Source of the DNA: a candidate division WOR-3 bacterium
Lineage (GTDB): Bacteria > Hydrothermota > UBA3072
DNA: 64,000 bases
Assembly (NCBI GenBank): GCA_039804165.1
Contig: JBDRZZ010000003.1
Span: 99,954 to 163,953, forward strand
Direction: 5' to 3'
The notes beneath the pieces are model-generated. The model searched no databases. It saw nothing but the letters and a program-made list of their open reading frames with translations, and was not told the origin of the DNA. Both the position numbers and the translations under genes were made by a program. Shown here piece after piece: positions 7,901 to 14,943 of the stretch (position 1 is the first letter of the stretch; the number at the start of each line of letters is the position of its first letter).

Positions 7901-10427
7901 ATGGTTAAATAAAGGGGTTCATTTTGCTCTTAGCGATTCATTAAACCCTGAGGGTGGAAGTTTTATAGTTGGGTATAGAAATACAAGAGAGGACCCAGGA
8001 TATGTCTCTCCTGTCGAGATGGAGCCAATTTATGGGATGAATACTTATGAGAGAGAGCAATCTTTATCTTTTAAGATAGATTTTTTAAAACCAAACAATT
8101 ATTGTCTTATTGAGAAATATCTTGAGTTAGATGTTCAAAGTTATGGAGAAGGATATGATTTCCGTTTATACAAAAATTTAAACTTTTATACAAAATTTAT
8201 TGGGGATTCTCCTGATTCTATTTTGGTTTTTATTAGGCTTGCTACAGATTCTGCTAATTATTATCAATACACTACAAACATTTCTCAAAAAGGCGATTGG
8301 GATACTCTTTGGGTTAATTTTGATAAATTTACAGAGTTAAAGGCTAATAATGAAACTAGAAGAGGAGAATATTCTCTTAAAGGGAATCCTTCTCTTAAAA
8401 ATATTTCTTACCTTCAGTTGGGTGTATTAAATAAGGGGTCTACAGATGTAAAAGGAGAAGTTTTAATAGATGATATAATTTTAACCGGAGCAGATAAAAG
8501 AAGGGGTGATTTAATAAATCTTTCTTTATCTGGCAATTGCGGGGATCTTCTCCCTAATGTATCATACCAAATAAGTAAGCAGTCTTCAAATTATAAGAGT
8601 AATCTGTCTGAATTAAGAAGTTTAGGAGATAGAGAAGATTTTTCTCAAGGGTTTGGGTTAACAGCTAATATAGGGAATTTTTTGGGGGATATAGTTAATT
8701 GTCCTATTACAGTAAATTTAAGAGAAGCAAAGAGAATTCCTGTTTATAGAGTAAACTCTGATGTTTTGCTTAATGAAGAGGAAAGAAATTCACTTGCAGA
8801 GAAATCCGAAGGAAGGGATATTACCTTTAGTATCTCAAAGAAGACCAAATCAAAGAACTGGTTTCTAAGAAATACAATTGATAACCTAAAATTGAGTGGT
8901 TCTAATAGAAGAAGTGAAAATTTCTCTCCCTTTAAGAGAGCTGATACAACTGTAAGTTCAGCTTTTTCGGCTAATTATAGTTTAGATTTACCAAGGTTAT
9001 CCTTCCCTATTTTTGGGGACAAGAATTCTTCTTTGCTTCCTAAAAAATTAGATTTTGGGACTAATTACGAGTGGAAAGAAACTGCGGAATATTCTTATAA
9101 AGATAAGGATTCTTTATATGAAAGAAAAGTTCTCCCAATAACAAAACAAATTAGAAGTTCTGCCAGTGTTTTTTATAATCCTATAAGATGGATAGAAGCA
9201 AATTATTCAATCTCTTTTAAAAATGATCTAAGAGAGAAAGAGGCTTTCTCACAAAAATTCTCTTTAAAAGATTTAGGTCAGGATGCTCTCTTAACCGAAA
9301 ATCTTAATTTGTCCCATCGTTCAAGTCAATTTGGAGTTAATAATTTAAATCTTACTTATAAGGTAGACTTTAATCAAAATCATGAGATTGAATATTCAAA
9401 ATCCTTAGGAGATTCTTTGGATGTTAGAAGTTGTTCTCGGCAAAAGACTGTTAGATTCGATGACGACCTAAAGCTGGGTAATTTCCTTGAAAAAATTCCA
9501 GGTCTTTCAAAAATTTCTCGTAACATTTCTCCATTAAAATTTTCTTATAATTTCAGTAAAAGTGGTAGTTTTGCTTATCTCAGTGCCAAGCCCAATTTCA
9601 AATTTAGATATGGGATTGAAGATAATCCGGAAGAAAATTTATTTGTAGATTTTAGTAATAGAGATGGCGGTAAAATTAATAAGAGTTATTCTATATCCTC
9701 TGGTTTTTCTTTATGGAGAATAAAAGTAGATATAAAAGGAAGACTCACAGAAAATGAACCTGATGATTTCCAGTTGAAGAGAAATCCTCAAGAAGCAAGA
9801 AAAAACTCAAAATTGACTTTCCCCGAGATATCCTTAGATATTTCAGATATTCAAAAATATATCCCCTATTTTAGTAATTATTTAAAAAGAGCTTCTTTCT
9901 CTCTTTATGTTACAAAAGATTCTTCTTATGAAAGGAGTATTGTAGATCAAACATATTCCTCAGGAAAGTCTTCTTTATCAATCACACCAGGACTAAATTT
10001 TAGTCTTAAAAATGATCTTGGAATTGGAATCTCTCCTAATTATACTTCAAGAAGAGATTTTCCACCTTCAAACTTAAATGGTTATACTACATCAAAGGGA
10101 GTAAAAGTATCTTTTTCGTATCAGATAAGGCCTTCTAAGACAGGATCTTCTTTTCCTCTTTTGGGGAGAATAAAGTGGGAAACTCCAATAAGTCTCAATG
10201 CCTCTTTTAATTTTAGTGATAATGAAAGTTATTACATCAATAGCCTTGGAAATAAATCCGTAAATACAGATAATAAGACAGTTGATTTTAATATTAATGG
10301 GAGTTACTCTTTTTCAGAAATGGTAACAGGAGGGTTATTATTTAACTATAGAAATTATTTTGATGAAAGATTGAAAATCTCTTCTTCTACATTTGGAGGA
10401 GGTATTAACGTAATTATAAATTTTTAA
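4950..10427 (+). CDS. sprA: SprA-like giant outer-membrane protein (type IX secretion translocon family)
   Basis: This 1825-aa protein shows SprA family hallmarks. They include a WWLRMRNVYSFG-type segment, repeated beta-rich strands, and a segment near residues 685-695 (SYLDDMES) matching the family's conserved Y-[IL]-DD-[FM]-E signature. There are also calcium-loop-like stretches (KNGDGLLQAEEDCGLDG) and a long C-terminal run of alternating aromatic/polar strands ending in INF, as beta-barrels do. In Bacteroidota, SprA (Sov) is the 36-strand outer-membrane channel of the type IX secretion system and is ~2300-2500 aa, so this version is shorter. The start is fixed to ATG 4950 by an in-frame TAG at 4944. 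The signal (MFELLFLTS) is unusually short. It overlaps pdxA by 8 bp and follows three periplasmic chaperones. The family call is confident; the secretion role is inferred. Confidence 0.86.
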   Translation: MFELLFLTSYVNISKFSDELYYRYYRNEVSEAPILIRDVILANYYYNGYYLYSEGGESFSLWGEKLLEEKFGILLYGEIKKSLRKSSKVKREEGLIPDIELELKMPRGLSYILGEGGEIKVKGSQSIDLRLEQTKNTYSFQEALPSYSYPQIILEQRLKANVDGTIGTKLNVEIDHDSERSEQENDLKIWYGGRSGMDTEIEDEIIQELHLGDVGSMGGDKLFGISTRGQFGSTTFDLNIGKLETDEVSGSDYVSVSSQTIIRNERDYVDGFYYTGLKIIPDSIIEYGLFASVGGDFSGIPTSLFEFNGEYIGEARFLELEKGKDYELRELLISGKRRRLPYFRIINLGKIIDGRTRLGVYIIYADSTGKIDTLGGIKRDPTDPKRIESLTLYQLRSPNPTPSDPSWWLRMRNVYSFGKGEEGPFNLRVDIYKIISGGNDEETNDKGIPYAQILGINKSKGLIDPNQVLWEDGCIIFPEPYPFLNPELGSDTVPEIYRKSIDLFPEIGKKYKIVITTTSSIRSFTLKGMKPIVEGSEVLTVEGGRTLQKGIDYTINYYTGEVELKEGLVLPPDAKIRYSFKSQPLLSFKSQYRSKLNLQSNFIKDGKLNFDLQFLSRSDKGVFRPVVGKEPSNIASGKLDFSLRKEPEFLSDFFSKMPFVDDKSKSGFAINGNYGFSLPNPASNGKSYLDDMESINLSLNIGLEDFRWSYSSVPNGNNINNICKIDWFTDRYYYYSRIFPAYSEASFSENRTSVLVLYFQPKNVESWGGIMQAFTRAQNFSKKDFLEIWIKGDGGEFIFEMGSRMAEDAPRWGKSSSGLDSLIQPNGILDKEDKNGDGLLQAEEDCGLDGVRMNDENWFYRPDTLYDEGVDDYYGKGGSFKDSLKSHNKEGNGRLDSEDLNGDFILEKNNDYFRYKIDLSSQKYLSKEGLNGWKVFIIPLRDSSCYEKIGNPSFDNIVYTRIWLRGFRENTRITIAKIEAVGNEWLNKGVHFALSDSLNPEGGSFIVGYRNTREDPGYVSPVEMEPIYGMNTYEREQSLSFKIDFLKPNNYCLIEKYLELDVQSYGEGYDFRLYKNLNFYTKFIGDSPDSILVFIRLATDSANYYQYTTNISQKGDWDTLWVNFDKFTELKANNETRRGEYSLKGNPSLKNISYLQLGVLNKGSTDVKGEVLIDDIILTGADKRRGDLINLSLSGNCGDLLPNVSYQISKQSSNYKSNLSELRSLGDREDFSQGFGLTANIGNFLGDIVNCPITVNLREAKRIPVYRVNSDVLLNEEERNSLAEKSEGRDITFSISKKTKSKNWFLRNTIDNLKLSGSNRRSENFSPFKRADTTVSSAFSANYSLDLPRLSFPIFGDKNSSLLPKKLDFGTNYEWKETAEYSYKDKDSLYERKVLPITKQIRSSASVFYNPIRWIEANYSISFKNDLREKEAFSQKFSLKDLGQDALLTENLNLSHRSSQFGVNNLNLTYKVDFNQNHEIEYSKSLGDSLDVRSCSRQKTVRFDDDLKLGNFLEKIPGLSKISRNISPLKFSYNFSKSGSFAYLSAKPNFKFRYGIEDNPEENLFVDFSNRDGGKINKSYSISSGFSLWRIKVDIKGRLTENEPDDFQLKRNPQEARKNSKLTFPEISLDISDIQKYIPYFSNYLKRASFSLYVTKDSSYERSIVDQTYSSGKSSLSITPGLNFSLKNDLGIGISPNYTSRRDFPPSNLNGYTTSKGVKVSFSYQIRPSKTGSSFPLLGRIKWETPISLNASFNFSDNESYYINSLGNKSVNTDNKTVDFNINGSYSFSEMVTGGLLFNYRNYFDERLKISSSTFGGGINVIINF

Positions 10428-10433
10428 AAATTT

Positions 10434-12059
10434 CTATATATTTTTTCCTACTTCGGGTTCTACAATATGAGGGGTGATAAATATTAGGACCTCTCTTTTC
10501 CTTTCTTCTTTTTGATTGTGCCCAAAAGCCGCACCTATAATAGGAATGTTCTTTAATATAGGGACTCCGCTCTTTCTTTCCGTTATAGTTTTTGTATAGA
10601 ATCCTCCAATTACGATTGTCTGGCCATCTTTTACAAGAGTTTGTGTTTCTGAGCGAGTTTCTGTTACTACTGTGTTATTTGTTCCAGGAACAACATCGCT
10701 TAACTCAACACTGAGATCCATTGTAATATCTCCTGCAGCGTTTATATGAGGAGTAACCTTTAGTTCAATACCAGCTGTATACCATCTTGTTATGGGTTGC
10801 CCATTAATATCAAGAGCGGTTATCGCAAATCTTTTTCCTCCGAAGATTCTGGCTTCTTTATTATTAACTGTTGTGACCCTTGGGTTGGAGTGAATTTCAA
10901 GCTTTTGGGCTTGCTCTAAAGCAATAAGTTTTGATGCAAGAGCCCCCCAATCTTGAACTGTCGCTACATTAATAAAGGCACCAGCGGTTGGCTCTGGAGG
11001 TAGAACGTGTTCTGCCTCCACTTTCAAATTAAAAGGTGTTGCTTTTAAATTGGTTACCTCCCAAGCTAAACCTAATTCTCTGGCTGCTGTTTGATCTATA
11101 TCTACTATTTTAGATGTAATTGCAACTTGAGGTGTTTTCTTGTCAAGAGCTTTAATTAAACTTTCTACAGCTTCTAGCTTTGAGGGGATATCATTTACAA
11201 TAATTGAATTTGTCCTTGTATCTATTTCTACTGTCCCTCTTTTTGAAAGTAGGGATTTTACCGCTCCTTCAACTTCCTTTGGTGTTGTAAATTCAAGGAC
11301 ATAAATTCCTCTTTTAAGGGGTTGTGACAATTCAATGTCTTCTCTTTCTTTTGCAAATGTTGCAGGGGAACCAACCCTTATCACATTATTTTCTATAATA
11401 TAAGTATATCCTTTTGTTTTTAAGATTAAATCCATTGCTTTTTCCCATTCTACGTCATTCAATTCAACGGAAATGGTTCCCTTTACTTCATCTCCTATTA
11501 TTATGTTCATTCCGCTAACCTGAGCTATTGAACGAAGAGTTGTCGCAAGATCGGCATTTTCTAATCTCATTGAAACTGTTTCTTGGGAGGGTTCGGTCTT
11601 GATAGGAGGAACTTCTTCCTCTTTTTTAGGTTCTTCCCAAACTACTTCTTCTTTAGCGCTCCAAGGGGTAAAATCGTTAGTATTTGTATTTAACTTAATA
11701 GAAATTGTATTTACTGTTGGATTAGAAATTTCGTAGGTGTAGTTATCAGAGCGTTGAATAACTACCCTTGTTAGAGAAGCAGCTGAGATGTAAGACAAAG
11801 CAATATTTTCAACCCCCCCTCTATTTACTTCCCAAAAATTACCACTAAGAGCGCTAGTAGTCTCAAGAAGGTCTAAAACTAACTTATGATCCATTGTAAA
11901 CTCAGAAAATGTTGCATAATCGGTTAAAGTAAAGAGAATTTCTGTGTAACCATTAGTTTTTCTGACTTCAATATTTGTGAGTTCTGGATCCTTTGGATTT
12001 GCAAAAGTTAAACATGGTAATAATAAACACAAAAGAAAGATTTTTTTATACATATTCAC
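10434..12059 (-). CDS. pilQ: Type IV pilus secretin PilQ
   Basis: This 541-aa protein has a signal peptide (KIFLLCLLLPCLTFA) and an AMIN domain at about residues 25-120. It continues with a secretin N0/STN segment (LENADLATTLRSIAQVSGMNIIIGDEV), an N1/NolW domain, and the C-terminal secretin core. The core includes IHSNPRVTTVNNKEARI and VPILKNIPIIGAAFG. Secretins form the outer-membrane gate through which the pilus leaves. It is compact compared with proteobacterial PilQ (~700 aa), with a single N1 domain. The GTG start at 12059 overlaps the TGA of pilP (GTGA), and an ATG two codons inside is an alternative. It is the last gene of pilMNOPQ and converges on sprA with only 6 bp between stops. 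Confidence 0.93.
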   Translation of the reverse strand: MNMYKKIFLLCLLLPCLTFANPKDPELTNIEVRKTNGYTEILFTLTDYATFSEFTMDHKLVLDLLETTSALSGNFWEVNRGGVENIALSYISAASLTRVVIQRSDNYTYEISNPTVNTISIKLNTNTNDFTPWSAKEEVVWEEPKKEEEVPPIKTEPSQETVSMRLENADLATTLRSIAQVSGMNIIIGDEVKGTISVELNDVEWEKAMDLILKTKGYTYIIENNVIRVGSPATFAKEREDIELSQPLKRGIYVLEFTTPKEVEGAVKSLLSKRGTVEIDTRTNSIIVNDIPSKLEAVESLIKALDKKTPQVAITSKIVDIDQTAARELGLAWEVTNLKATPFNLKVEAEHVLPPEPTAGAFINVATVQDWGALASKLIALEQAQKLEIHSNPRVTTVNNKEARIFGGKRFAITALDINGQPITRWYTAGIELKVTPHINAAGDITMDLSVELSDVVPGTNNTVVTETRSETQTLVKDGQTIVIGGFYTKTITERKSGVPILKNIPIIGAAFGHNQKEERKREVLIFITPHIVEPEVGKNI

Positions 12060-12619
12060 CTCTCTCCTTTCAAAGATAAAGTAACTTTAACTTCTTCTCC
12101 AAACTTTCTAAGCAAAAAACTCACAGAAGATTCTGTAATTTTACTTACTCTCCCATCAATTACAGGGTCTCCCTCTTTCAAAACATAACCCCTATTTCCT
12201 TCTTTTAAGATGGCAAAATATTTGTTTTTAACCCAAACAATTCCAGTGAGAATTGCTAATTCAACATTTAGGAGTTTCTCTTCTCCTTCACCTCCTATAA
12301 TTAGAGGAAGAAAAGGATCGGGATTACCTCTGTCTGAGTAATACACTTTAACCCAGTTTAAAGCTTCGTCAAATTCTTTTAAGGTATCAACCAAAGTGCT
12401 ATCCACTTCTTTAGGTTGTTCTTTTTTCTCTTCTTTTGCTGAAGTTATAACATTGAAAATTTCTGCATTTTTTGTTCTTAATTCGTTTTTAGGGGGGGAA
12501 AAAAATCTTACTGTCTTTCCTAACACTTCATTAAAAATACTACCTTTTTCTCTATCACAGCTTAATAAAACTAAAAAGAAAAAAATAACCATAATTTTAA
12601 AAAGGTTCTTACCCTTCAA
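12056..12619 (-). CDS. pilP: PilP-like pilus assembly lipoprotein
   Basis: This 187-aa protein has a clear lipoprotein signal: a basic start, a hydrophobic run, and lipobox VLLSC near residue 21. A low-complexity linker follows (EEKKEQPKEVDST). The C-terminal small beta domain at about residues 100-187 contains LTGIVWVKNKYFAILKEGNRGYVLKEGDPVIDGRVSKIT in pieces, resembling the PilP/GspC HR domain. PilP links the inner-membrane PilNO complex to the PilQ secretin. The position between pilO and pilQ supports the call more than sequence identity does. It overlaps pilO by 11 bp and pilQ by 4 bp. Confidence 0.82.
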   Translation of the reverse strand: MKGKNLFKIMVIFFFLVLLSCDREKGSIFNEVLGKTVRFFSPPKNELRTKNAEIFNVITSAKEEKKEQPKEVDSTLVDTLKEFDEALNWVKVYYSDRGNPDPFLPLIIGGEGEEKLLNVELAILTGIVWVKNKYFAILKEGNRGYVLKEGDPVIDGRVSKITESSVSFLLRKFGEEVKVTLSLKGER

Positions 12620-13169
12620 CTTTTCCTCCTTTTGTTATATAGGTAAGGAGTTCAAAAGTTGCAGAAACTGCAAATTTTTCTTCCTTCTCTTCCTTAATAG
12701 TAATAGGAGAAAGTTTCAGATTTCTAACATTAACAATCCTTTGCATATTATTTAGTTCAGCCATAAATCCTGCTATATTATGGTAACCTCCTTCAACTTC
12801 CATTTGTATTACAATTTCACTATATTTTTCTTTTTGGGTCCTACTCACCGGTTTGAAATGTTTTATTTTTACTTCGTTTTTTGTAGCTCTTTCTGTAAGA
12901 GTTTTAACCAAATCTGAAATTTTCTCTTCTTTTGGTAACATTTTTTGTGCTTGATTCCACCTTGCTGCAATAATTTTGTGTTTTCTAATTGCTTCTTGCT
13001 TCCTCTGAACGATTGCCATTGTTTTGCTGAGTTTTAACTCTAAATCTTTATACTCTTTTTGTTTTATAGCTATTTTCTGGTTTTTTTCTTTTAACACAGT
13101 GAAATACATTCCAACCCCAATTAAAATTGCAATAAAAAGAACAATTACAGAACCTCTTATCTTTTTCAT
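12609..13169 (-). CDS. pilO: PilO-like pilus alignment protein
   Basis: This 186-aa protein has one N-terminal transmembrane helix (GSVIVLFIAILIGVGMYFTVL). A coiled coil covers about residues 30-75, and a ferredoxin-like domain follows with the family signature of two beta-alpha-beta units (EIVIQMEVEGGYHNIAGFMAELNNMQRIVNVRNLKLSP). PilO pairs with PilN in the inner membrane and sets the alignment complex of the type IV pilus machine. It overlaps pilN by 4 bp and pilP by 11 bp. Sequence plus gene order make the call firm. Confidence 0.9.
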   Translation of the reverse strand: MKKIRGSVIVLFIAILIGVGMYFTVLKEKNQKIAIKQKEYKDLELKLSKTMAIVQRKQEAIRKHKIIAARWNQAQKMLPKEEKISDLVKTLTERATKNEVKIKHFKPVSRTQKEKYSEIVIQMEVEGGYHNIAGFMAELNNMQRIVNVRNLKLSPITIKEEKEEKFAVSATFELLTYITKGGKVEG

Positions 13170-13747
13170 TTCTCGCCTCCAAGGTTAATTAGTCCGGAGA
13201 GTTGAAAGCTAATAACAGAATATTCTTTCTCTTCGGTTTCTTTAAATTCATCTAATTTCACTTCATCAAAGTAAGAAGAGGATTGCAATCTATCCATAAG
13301 ATTTGATATCATAAAATTAGAAAAAGTTTTACCTTGGAGTTTGAATCTCTGAGCGTTTTCCTCAAATAAAGTGAACCATATATATTCTGGCTTTAGGCTA
13401 TTTAATTCGTCCATTACATGGAAGTATAGGGAGCGACCTTTATTTAAAGTTTGGACAATAGTTATCCACTCATTTAGTTCCTTTTGTTGTTGTTCTATTT
13501 CTTCTACAATTTTCTTTTCTTTCTCAAGTTCTCTTAATTGTTGTTCTGCTCTAACAATATCTTCTTCCAATTTTTTAAGTTTTTTGTCTTTTTGGTAGTT
13601 TAAAAAAAATACTATCCCTATTGTGAGAATTAAAATTAATACAGAGAGAAACATATCGGCTTTAGGAAGCTTTAAAGTAGGCTTTTTAAACTTGACCTCT
13701 CTTACTTTTTTAAGTTGTTCCTCAGGGATCAGGTTTATTTTTATCAT
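13166..13747 (-). CDS. pilN: PilN-like fimbrial assembly protein
   Basis: This 193-aa protein begins with the classic PilN start MIKINLIPEE, the short motif that docks into PilM. A single transmembrane helix (FLSVLILILTIGIVFFLNYQ) follows, then a coiled coil at about residues 60-95 and a small alpha/beta domain. It belongs to the PilMNOP inner-membrane ring. It starts right after the pilM stop and overlaps pilO by 4 bp. Confidence 0.92.
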   Translation of the reverse strand: MIKINLIPEEQLKKVREVKFKKPTLKLPKADMFLSVLILILTIGIVFFLNYQKDKKLKKLEEDIVRAEQQLRELEKEKKIVEEIEQQQKELNEWITIVQTLNKGRSLYFHVMDELNSLKPEYIWFTLFEENAQRFKLQGKTFSNFMISNLMDRLQSSSYFDEVKLDEFKETEEKEYSVISFQLSGLINLGGEK

Positions 13748-14791
13748 TTATAACCCCCTTAGAGCTAAACCCAAAGCAATTGCAAGCACAGGCGCTTCTT
13801 TCTCTAAATTAACTTTAATAAAGGATGATTCTTTGTCATATTCAAAATTAATAAATGGATTTATCACCTCTGTGTGGCACCCAAATCGTTCTTCTAAGAA
13901 CTTTGGTAGTCCAGGTATCAGACTTCCTCCTCCACTTATTATAATTTCGCTAAAGCTTTCAAATCCTTCAGGTAAATAAGGTAACACCCTTTCTATAGCA
14001 ACTCCTAGATCGTCCTGAAAACTTTCCATAGCGTTTTGATATGCGTATTGATCAATTTCTTCTTTTTTGCCGGATCGTATTATATCAGTGGCTCTTTCTC
14101 CATCTATTCCTGCTTCTCTCTGAAGGGCTTGAATTAAGTTGTTTACAGCTGTAGAGATTGAACGGGTAAAATGATTTATGGAACCTGTGACAAAGCTCAT
14201 TGTAGTAGATTGAGCTCCAATATCTAATAGTCCTACTAATTTATTGGGTTTTGTTGTATAGTTAAATTCAAAAATGTTCTGAAGGGAGAAAGCAGGAATA
14301 TCTAAGACAATCGGTTCAAGACCAACTTCTCTAAAGAGATTTATCCTTGCTTCAACGGAGCTCTTTTTTGCTCCCACAAGGATAACCTCCATAGAATCCT
14401 CTCCCGCATTAGGATTTACTATTTCAAAGTCCATGGATATGTCTTCAATGTCATAAGGAATGTATTGCTCAGCTTCCCACTTTATTTGCTCTCTCGCTTC
14501 TACTTCATTCATTTTTGGCATTTTTATCTTTTTTACAATTATATCTCTTCCTGAAATGCAACTAATAACTTGTTTGTTATCTATTTCAAGCTTTCCAAGT
14601 TCTTGCCTTATTGCGTCAATTACTGTCTCTCTGTCCATTAATTCCCCATCTACAATGGCATGAGAAGGTAATGGGGTAATACTACACTTTGTTAATACAG
14701 GTTTTTTGATACTTCCTTCTACTACTACTGTTTTAAGAGAATGGCTACCTATATCCATAGATAGCACTGAACTCTTTTTGAACATAAACAC
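13748..14791 (-). CDS. pilM: Type IV pilus assembly ATPase-like protein PilM
   Basis: This 347-aa protein has an actin-like fold of the FtsA/MreB type. Phosphate-1 loop LSMDIGSHSLKTVVVEG lies near residues 10-26, the second phosphate motif LLDIGAQSTTMSFV near 190, and adenosine motif IIISGGGSLIPGLPKFLEERFG near 285-305. PilM is the cytoplasmic ring protein that binds the N-terminus of PilN. It is the first gene of the pil operon. The leader carries a GAGAGGTG Shine-Dalgarno sequence and a consensus promoter (14808-14836). Confidence 0.94.
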   Translation of the reverse strand: MFMFKKSSVLSMDIGSHSLKTVVVEGSIKKPVLTKCSITPLPSHAIVDGELMDRETVIDAIRQELGKLEIDNKQVISCISGRDIIVKKIKMPKMNEVEAREQIKWEAEQYIPYDIEDISMDFEIVNPNAGEDSMEVILVGAKKSSVEARINLFREVGLEPIVLDIPAFSLQNIFEFNYTTKPNKLVGLLDIGAQSTTMSFVTGSINHFTRSISTAVNNLIQALQREAGIDGERATDIIRSGKKEEIDQYAYQNAMESFQDDLGVAIERVLPYLPEGFESFSEIIISGGGSLIPGLPKFLEERFGCHTEVINPFINFEYDKESSFIKVNLEKEAPVLAIALGLALRGL

Positions 14792-14807
14792 CTCTCTTCT
14801 TTTTTTA

Positions 14808-14836
14808 ATTATAATTTATATTTCTATATTTGTCAA
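14808..14836 (-). promoter_or_regulatory. Consensus sigma70 promoter of pilMNOPQ
   Basis: On the minus strand TTGACA (14836-14831) is followed after exactly 17 bp by TATAAT (14813-14808). Both hexamers match the housekeeping consensus perfectly. The pilM ATG at 14791 lies 17 bp beyond the -10 box with a Shine-Dalgarno sequence between. This predicts strong constitutive transcription unless a repressor acts. Confidence 0.82.
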
Positions 14837-14906
14837 GTCTTTTAGCTAATTTTTGTGTTAAATTCAACACTTTATTTTTTGATTTACTTCAACTTTAAAA
14901 AAACTC

Positions 14907-14933
14907 TTGACTATTTCTTATTTTTTTTATAAA
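14907..14933 (+). promoter_or_regulatory. Putative promoter of smc, possibly giving a leaderless mRNA
   Basis: TTGACT (14907-14912) and TATAAA (14928-14933) are spaced 15 bp apart; TAAATT at 14930-14935 gives a 17-bp alternative. Only ~10 bases separate the -10 box from the smc ATG at 14944, and no Shine-Dalgarno sequence is present. Transcription would therefore start at or very near the start codon. Confidence 0.5.
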
Positions 14934-14943
14934 TTAAAGCCAA

